This document shows positions 60,136 to 64,000 of a stretch of 64,000 nt of DNA, piece by piece (the stretch's first letter is position 1; each line of letters opens with the position of its first letter). Position numbers and translations under genes: made by a program. The stretch spans positions 1 to 64,000 of the forward strand of contig NZ_NPKT01000018.1 of assembly GCF_008329565.1 (NCBI RefSeq). Reading direction: 5' to 3'. Source of the DNA: Mycolicibacterium sp. P1-5 (GTDB lineage: Bacteria; Actinomycetota; Actinomycetes; Mycobacteriales; Mycobacteriaceae). The notes beneath the pieces are model-generated. The model searched no databases. It had not been told where the DNA came from and was given only the letters and a program-made list of their open reading frames with translations.

Positions 60136-61107
60136 GTGCGTGACTTGAAACGTGTACTTGTCACCGGTGGGGCCGGGTTCGTCGGCCTCACCCTCTGCGA
60201 GCGGCTGCTTGCCGACGGCGCAAAGGTTCTCAGTGTGGACGACTCGTCCACCAGCGCGCCGGGCGCGGCCACCATGTTGACCGGGCGGCCCGGTTATAAG
60301 TTCGTCGAGCACGACATCAGCACCCCCTTGCACCCGTCCTGGTTCGCGGAGGGTTTCGACACGGTCTTCCACCTGGCCTCGCCGGCTTCTCCGGTTGACT
60401 ACCTGCGCCTGCCCATCCACACCCTTCGTGCCGGGGCATTCGGCACCGCGACCGCCTTGGATATCGCCGAGCGGTGTGACGCGCGTCTGGTGCTGGCTTC
60501 CACCAGTGAGGTCTATGGGGACCCCGCCGAACATCCGCAAAACGAAACGTATTGGGGCAATGTCAATCCGATCGGTGTTCGCAGCGTCTACGACGAAGCC
60601 AAGCGATTCGCCGAGGCGTTGACGTTCGCCTACCGGCGGGCCCGCTCGACCGACGTCGGAGTGGCCAGGATCTTCAACACCTACGGTCCGCGGATGCGAC
60701 CCGACGACGGCCGGATGGTGCCGACATTCTGCAGGCAGGCGCTGCGCGGAGAGCCGATCACCGTGACGGGCGACGGTCAGCAGACCCGGTCCCTCTGCTA
60801 CGTGGACGATACCGTCGAGGGACTGATCGCGCTGGCCCGCTCGGATTTCGCCGGACCGGTCAACATCGGCAATCCGGACGAGCTGACCGTGCTCGCGACC
60901 GCCGAGCTGATCCGCGATCTGGCCGGATCCCGCTCACCGATCGAACACGTCGCCGAATCACCCGACGACCCGCAGCGGCGTTGCCCCGAAATCACCGTTG
61001 CCGCCGAACGCCTGAACTGGCGGCCTCGCGTGCCCTATCGGGAAGGCCTTGCACAAACGGTGTCCTGGTTCCGCGCCCACCTCGGCGCAACGCAGGCCGC
61101 GGTATGA
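60136..61107 (+). CDS. NAD-dependent sugar epimerase/dehydratase (UDP-xylose synthase-like)
   Basis: A 323-residue extended short-chain dehydrogenase. The NAD motif is VLVTGGAGFVGLTLC, and ASTSEVYGDP, NPIGVRSVYDEAKRFAEAL (catalytic Tyr-x3-Lys), RIFNTYGPRMRPDDGRMV and SLCYVDDTVEGLIAL follow. These segments are closest to UDP-glucuronate decarboxylases and dTDP-glucose dehydratases. It would make a modified nucleotide sugar for the cluster's transferases. The GTG at 60136 is chosen from the SigF-type promoter position; a TTG at 60145 is possible. The upstream frame antisense to the GT2 gene is rejected. Confidence 0.87.
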   Translation: MRDLKRVLVTGGAGFVGLTLCERLLADGAKVLSVDDSSTSAPGAATMLTGRPGYKFVEHDISTPLHPSWFAEGFDTVFHLASPASPVDYLRLPIHTLRAGAFGTATALDIAERCDARLVLASTSEVYGDPAEHPQNETYWGNVNPIGVRSVYDEAKRFAEALTFAYRRARSTDVGVARIFNTYGPRMRPDDGRMVPTFCRQALRGEPITVTGDGQQTRSLCYVDDTVEGLIALARSDFAGPVNIGNPDELTVLATAELIRDLAGSRSPIEHVAESPDDPQRRCPEITVAAERLNWRPRVPYREGLAQTVSWFRAHLGATQAAV

Positions 61108-61122
61108 CAGGAAGGGGGCAGT

Positions 61123-62745
61123 GTGCGCATTCTCGGCATCAACGCTGTATTCCATGACCCGGCAGCGGCACTGGTGGTCGACGGCGAGATCGTCGCCGCC
61201 GCAGAAGAGGAACGCTTCTCCCGACGAAAGCACGGTAAGCAGGCGGTGCCATTCTCGACGTGGGAGCTGCCCACCGCGGCTGCGCGCTGGTGCCTGTCCG
61301 AGGCTGGGCTGACCCCAGCCGACGTCGACGCCGTCGGCTACTCGTACGACCCGCGGCTGATGGACGGACAATCCGACGACCTGCCGGGTCTGGACCGGGA
61401 TTGGGAATACCTGCGGACCATGTACGCCCAACGGGCGCCCCGATTCCTGGCAACCGCCCTGCCCGGCCTGGACGCCGAGTCGGTGCAATTCGTCCGTCAC
61501 CACGTCGCCCACGCAGCGTCAACCGCGCTGGCTTCACCGCATCGCGACACCGCGGTTCTGGTCGTTGACGGCCGCGGTGAGCGGACTTCCATGCTGGCCG
61601 GTGAATACCGCGACGGGAAGCTGGACGTGCTGGCCACCCAGGAGCTCCCGCATTCACTTGGCCTGTTCTACGAAAACCTCACGGAGCATCTGGGTTTCGT
61701 CCGCTCCAGCGACGAGTACAAGGTCATGGCGATGGCGTCCTACGGCACGCCGCGCTTCCTGGACCGGTTCCGTGAGCTCGTGTACAGCACCGGCGACGGC
61801 GGATTCCGCACCGAAGCGGTGGATTGGTCGTCCTTCGCGCCGGCCGGGTGGGGCGAGCAGGTCCACTTCGATCTCGCCAGCAGTGCGCAGTGTGTCCTCG
61901 AAGAGGTCCTGCTCGAGTTGGCCGGCTGGCTTCACGATGCCACCGGTAATGCCAACCTCTGCCTCGCCGGCGGGGTGGCACTCAATTGTGTTGCCAATTC
62001 GAAGATCTTCGCGAACAGCGCTTTTGACAACATCTGGGTGCAGCCGGCAGCCGGGGATTCCGGCACCGCTCTTGGCGCGGCCCTCGCGTTGGCGGCCGAA
62101 GCGGGTGAGCCGATCACGCCGATGCCTTCGGCGGCACTGGGCCGCGGCTGGAGCGACTCGCAAATCGAACAGACCCTGCGGGAGGCCGACGTCCGCTACG
62201 AGCGTCCGGACGACTTCGGCGCGGTGGTCGGTGATGCGTTGGCGGACAACCAGCTCATCGGCTGGTTTCAGGGCCGCTCCGAGTTCGGGCCTCGCGCGCT
62301 GGGCGGCCGTTCGCTGCTCGCCGACCCTCGGCATGTCGGGAATCTGGAGCGGCTCAACAACGTCAAGGGCCGCGAGCAGTTCCGGCCGGTCGCCCCGATG
62401 GTGTTGGCGGACCGCGCAGCCGAAATCTTCTCCGGTGGCCCCATTCCCAGCCCTTACATGCTGTTCGTGCACGACGTCGCCGAATCCTGGCGCGAGCGCA
62501 TCCCGGCGGTCACTCATGTCGACGGCACCGCACGGATCCAGACCGTCGACACCGGTCAGGCGCAGTTGCATGCGACGCTGAGCCGATTCGCCGAGAGAAC
62601 CGGCGTGCCGGTGATCGTCAACACCAGCTTCAACACCGCCGGTCGCCCGATGGTGGACAGCCCACGTGACGCCCTCGAGTGCTTCGGCAGCTCACCGATC
62701 GACATGCTGGCCATCGGGCCGTTCATCGTGAGGCGGACTCGGTGA
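61123..62745 (+). CDS. Carbamoyltransferase (NodU/CmcH family)
   Basis: A 540-residue O-carbamoyltransferase. The N-terminal ASKHA-type domain starts MRILGINAVFHDPAAALVVDG, contains HHVAHAAS (metal-binding His residues) and VLVVDGRGE. The C-terminal YrdC-like domain has GRSEFGPRALGGRSLLADPR and NTSFNTAGRPMVDSPRDAL. Family members (NodU, TobZ, CmcH) transfer carbamoyl from carbamoyl phosphate via carbamoyl-AMP to a hydroxyl on a sugar or antibiotic. The context suggests a glycan acceptor. The GTG start follows AGGAAGGGGG. It overlaps the next gene in GTGA. Confidence 0.92.
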   Translation: MRILGINAVFHDPAAALVVDGEIVAAAEEERFSRRKHGKQAVPFSTWELPTAAARWCLSEAGLTPADVDAVGYSYDPRLMDGQSDDLPGLDRDWEYLRTMYAQRAPRFLATALPGLDAESVQFVRHHVAHAASTALASPHRDTAVLVVDGRGERTSMLAGEYRDGKLDVLATQELPHSLGLFYENLTEHLGFVRSSDEYKVMAMASYGTPRFLDRFRELVYSTGDGGFRTEAVDWSSFAPAGWGEQVHFDLASSAQCVLEEVLLELAGWLHDATGNANLCLAGGVALNCVANSKIFANSAFDNIWVQPAAGDSGTALGAALALAAEAGEPITPMPSAALGRGWSDSQIEQTLREADVRYERPDDFGAVVGDALADNQLIGWFQGRSEFGPRALGGRSLLADPRHVGNLERLNNVKGREQFRPVAPMVLADRAAEIFSGGPIPSPYMLFVHDVAESWRERIPAVTHVDGTARIQTVDTGQAQLHATLSRFAERTGVPVIVNTSFNTAGRPMVDSPRDALECFGSSPIDMLAIGPFIVRRTR

Positions 62746-64000
62746 CACCCGAGTTCAGTGTCGTGATCCCGACCATCGGCCGGGAGTCTTTGCAGCGCTT
62801 ACTCACTGCGTTGCAGGCGACTCCGGATCCCGCGCCGCGCACCGTCGTGATCGTTGATGACCGACCGGGCGATGGGTCCCCGATACCGATCGACACCACG
62901 TTGCCGGTGCATGTGTTGCGCAGCGGCGGACGTGGTCCCGCGGCGGCGCGCAATGTCGGGTGGCGGGCGGTGCAGACGCCGTGGGTGGCCTTCCTGGACG
63001 ACGACGTGATCCCTGCTCCTGGTTGGCTCGCGGCGCTGGTGGCCGATCTCACTGCCGCGGATGACTGCGGCGCGGTCGGCTCGCAGGGGATCATCGAGGT
63101 TCCGCGCCCGACCAGCCGCCGGTCCACCGACGACGAGCGGCGTACCGAAGCCCTGGCCGGCGCGCAGTGGATCACCGCGGACATGGCTTACCGACGAACC
63201 GCTTTGGTGGCCGCGGGCGGATTCGATGAGCGGTTTCCGCGGGCATATCGGGAAGATGCCGACCTGGCGTTGCGGATCACCGAGGCGGGCCATCAGATCG
63301 TTCCCGGTGCGAGACGCTGTACCCACCCCGTGGCGCCGGCGACACTACTGTCCAGTGTGCGGGTCCAGGTCGGCAACCGCGACAACGCGCTGATGCGGCG
63401 TAAGCACGGGCCGTACTGGCGCTCGCGGATCGGAGAGGGCAGAGGCCGGCTGCGCGGGCATGCCGCTACCACCGCCGCGGGCTTGGTTGCGCTGGGCGGC
63501 CTGCTGATTCGACGTCGGGGGATCGCTGCGTCGGCGGCAGCGTTGTGGGCCGGACTGACGGCGGACTTCGCCGCGCGCCGGTTCCGGCAGGGACCGCACA
63601 CTGTCGAGCAGTTGGGCCGCATGGTCGTCACGAGCGCGTTGATTCCGCCCGTGGCGGTGGCGCACCGGCTGATCGGCGAGTGGGCGTTCCGCTCCGCGCG
63701 ACGGGACCCGCCGCTGGCCGTCCTGCTCGACCGGGACGACACGATCATCGTCGACGGGCCGTACCTCAACGACCCGGCCGGTGTGCGACCGATACCCGGC
63801 GCAGCGCGCGCCCTTCGCCAGTTGCGGGACCACGGCCTGCTGCTGGCGGTGGTCACCAACCAGTCGGGTGTCGCCAAAGGATTGATCAGCCCCGAACAAC
63901 TGGAGGCGGTCAACGCGCGGGTGGACGCCATGCTCGGTCCGTTCGACAGCTGGCAGGTTTGCGTGCACGATGCGGCCGAGGGTTGTGCTTGTCGCAAGCC
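62742..64000 (+). CDS. Fused GT2 glycosyltransferase - HAD (GmhB-like) phosphatase, 3' end off the window
   Basis: An open frame from the GTG at 62742 to the window end, 419 codons so far. Residues 1-230 are a GT2 domain (FSVVIPTIGRESLQRLL, FLDDDVIPAPGW, FPRAYREDADLALRI). A linker of about 90 residues with hydrophobic segments follows. From about 325 a HAD-IIIA domain begins: LLDRDDTIIVDG (DxD nucleophile), VVTNQSGVAKGLI, and CVHDAAEGCACRKP, a CxH plus CxC zinc loop as in heptose-bisphosphate phosphatase GmhB. The fusion suggests coupled making and transfer of a heptose-type sugar. GTGA overlap with the carbamoyltransferase. Confidence 0.85.
   Translation, partial: MTPEFSVVIPTIGRESLQRLLTALQATPDPAPRTVVIVDDRPGDGSPIPIDTTLPVHVLRSGGRGPAAARNVGWRAVQTPWVAFLDDDVIPAPGWLAALVADLTAADDCGAVGSQGIIEVPRPTSRRSTDDERRTEALAGAQWITADMAYRRTALVAAGGFDERFPRAYREDADLALRITEAGHQIVPGARRCTHPVAPATLLSSVRVQVGNRDNALMRRKHGPYWRSRIGEGRGRLRGHAATTAAGLVALGGLLIRRRGIAASAAALWAGLTADFAARRFRQGPHTVEQLGRMVVTSALIPPVAVAHRLIGEWAFRSARRDPPLAVLLDRDDTIIVDGPYLNDPAGVRPIPGAARALRQLRDHGLLLAVVTNQSGVAKGLISPEQLEAVNARVDAMLGPFDSWQVCVHDAAEGCACRK

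Noticed and set aside
1..64000. tRNA, rRNA, CRISPR arrays, prophage modules and riboswitches
   Set aside because: Looked for cloverleaf-like genes, regularly spaced repeats and phage gene sets; none could be supported.

Overview
The window is about 64 kb of high-GC actinobacterial chromosome, almost certainly from a rapidly growing environmental mycobacterium (Mycolicibacterium-like). Read left to right, recognisable genes follow, in inverted orientation, the gene order known from M. tuberculosis between Rv3330 (dacB1) and Rv3290c (lat): dacB1, an Rv3329-type aminotransferase, sdhBADC, cdd-deoA-add, satS (Rv3311), upp, pmmB, deoD, amiB1, amiA1, Rv3304, lpdA, glpD2, the Rv3300c pseudouridine synthase, nei, a 13E12-type gene, lhr, tetR, pcd, Rv3292, lrpA and lat. 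Other features also fit: GTG starts, ATGA/GTGA start-stop overlaps, and many leaderless genes with a TAGNNT -10 box 6-8 nt before the start codon. Names based on synteny are recollection of the M. tuberculosis map, not database results.

Layout. 1-136: one end of an IS481-like element. 167-6583: cell-wall carboxypeptidase, an SMP-30-like protein, and an Lrp/aminotransferase/aldehyde dehydrogenase set that looks like a putrescine-to-GABA module. 6677-13062: a tightly overlapping seven-gene CoA-dependent catabolic operon (two FadE, two MaoC, Ltp2-like thiolase, DUF35, FadD). It resembles the cholesterol side-chain igr operon, but with the DUF35 domain as a separate gene that has lost its zinc ligands. 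13259-16655: succinate dehydrogenase Sdh2. 16837-30161: nucleoside salvage (cdd, deoA, add, upp, deoD, pmmB) interrupted by a metal-efflux pair (ArsR plus P1B-4 ATPase), an MmpL, the SecA2-pathway chaperone satS and a DUF218 protein. 30199-39500: two M20 amidohydrolases, galE, a gamma-glutamylcyclotransferase-like protein, lpdA, glpD2, rluA-type synthase, a DUF1269 protein with a DosR-like box, and nei. 39510-47359: a DUF222/HNH gene with a LexA box over its start, the Lhr helicase, an epoxide hydrolase and a TetR regulator. 47458-49157: a UGT-like glycosyltransferase with a SnoaL-like protein. 49154-53823: a lysine catabolic locus (pcd and the DUF1338 gene, divergent from lrpA and lat).

54608-64000 is the most interesting part. 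It holds small stress proteins (CsbD, a Rho-N/SAP-like protein), an FAD oxidoreductase with a Rieske domain, and a glycan cluster: two GT4 enzymes, a GT2, a UDP-sugar epimerase/decarboxylase-like enzyme, a NodU/CmcH carbamoyltransferase, and a GT2 fused to a GmhB-like HAD phosphatase that runs off the end. I read five separate promoters here with the mycobacterial SigF pattern GTTT-N15-17-GGGTA, two of them back to back. The inference is a SigF-controlled, stress- or stationary-phase surface glycan that is probably carbamoylated and may contain heptose. No tRNA, rRNA or CRISPR array was seen, and no stretch over 300 bases lacks a gene.
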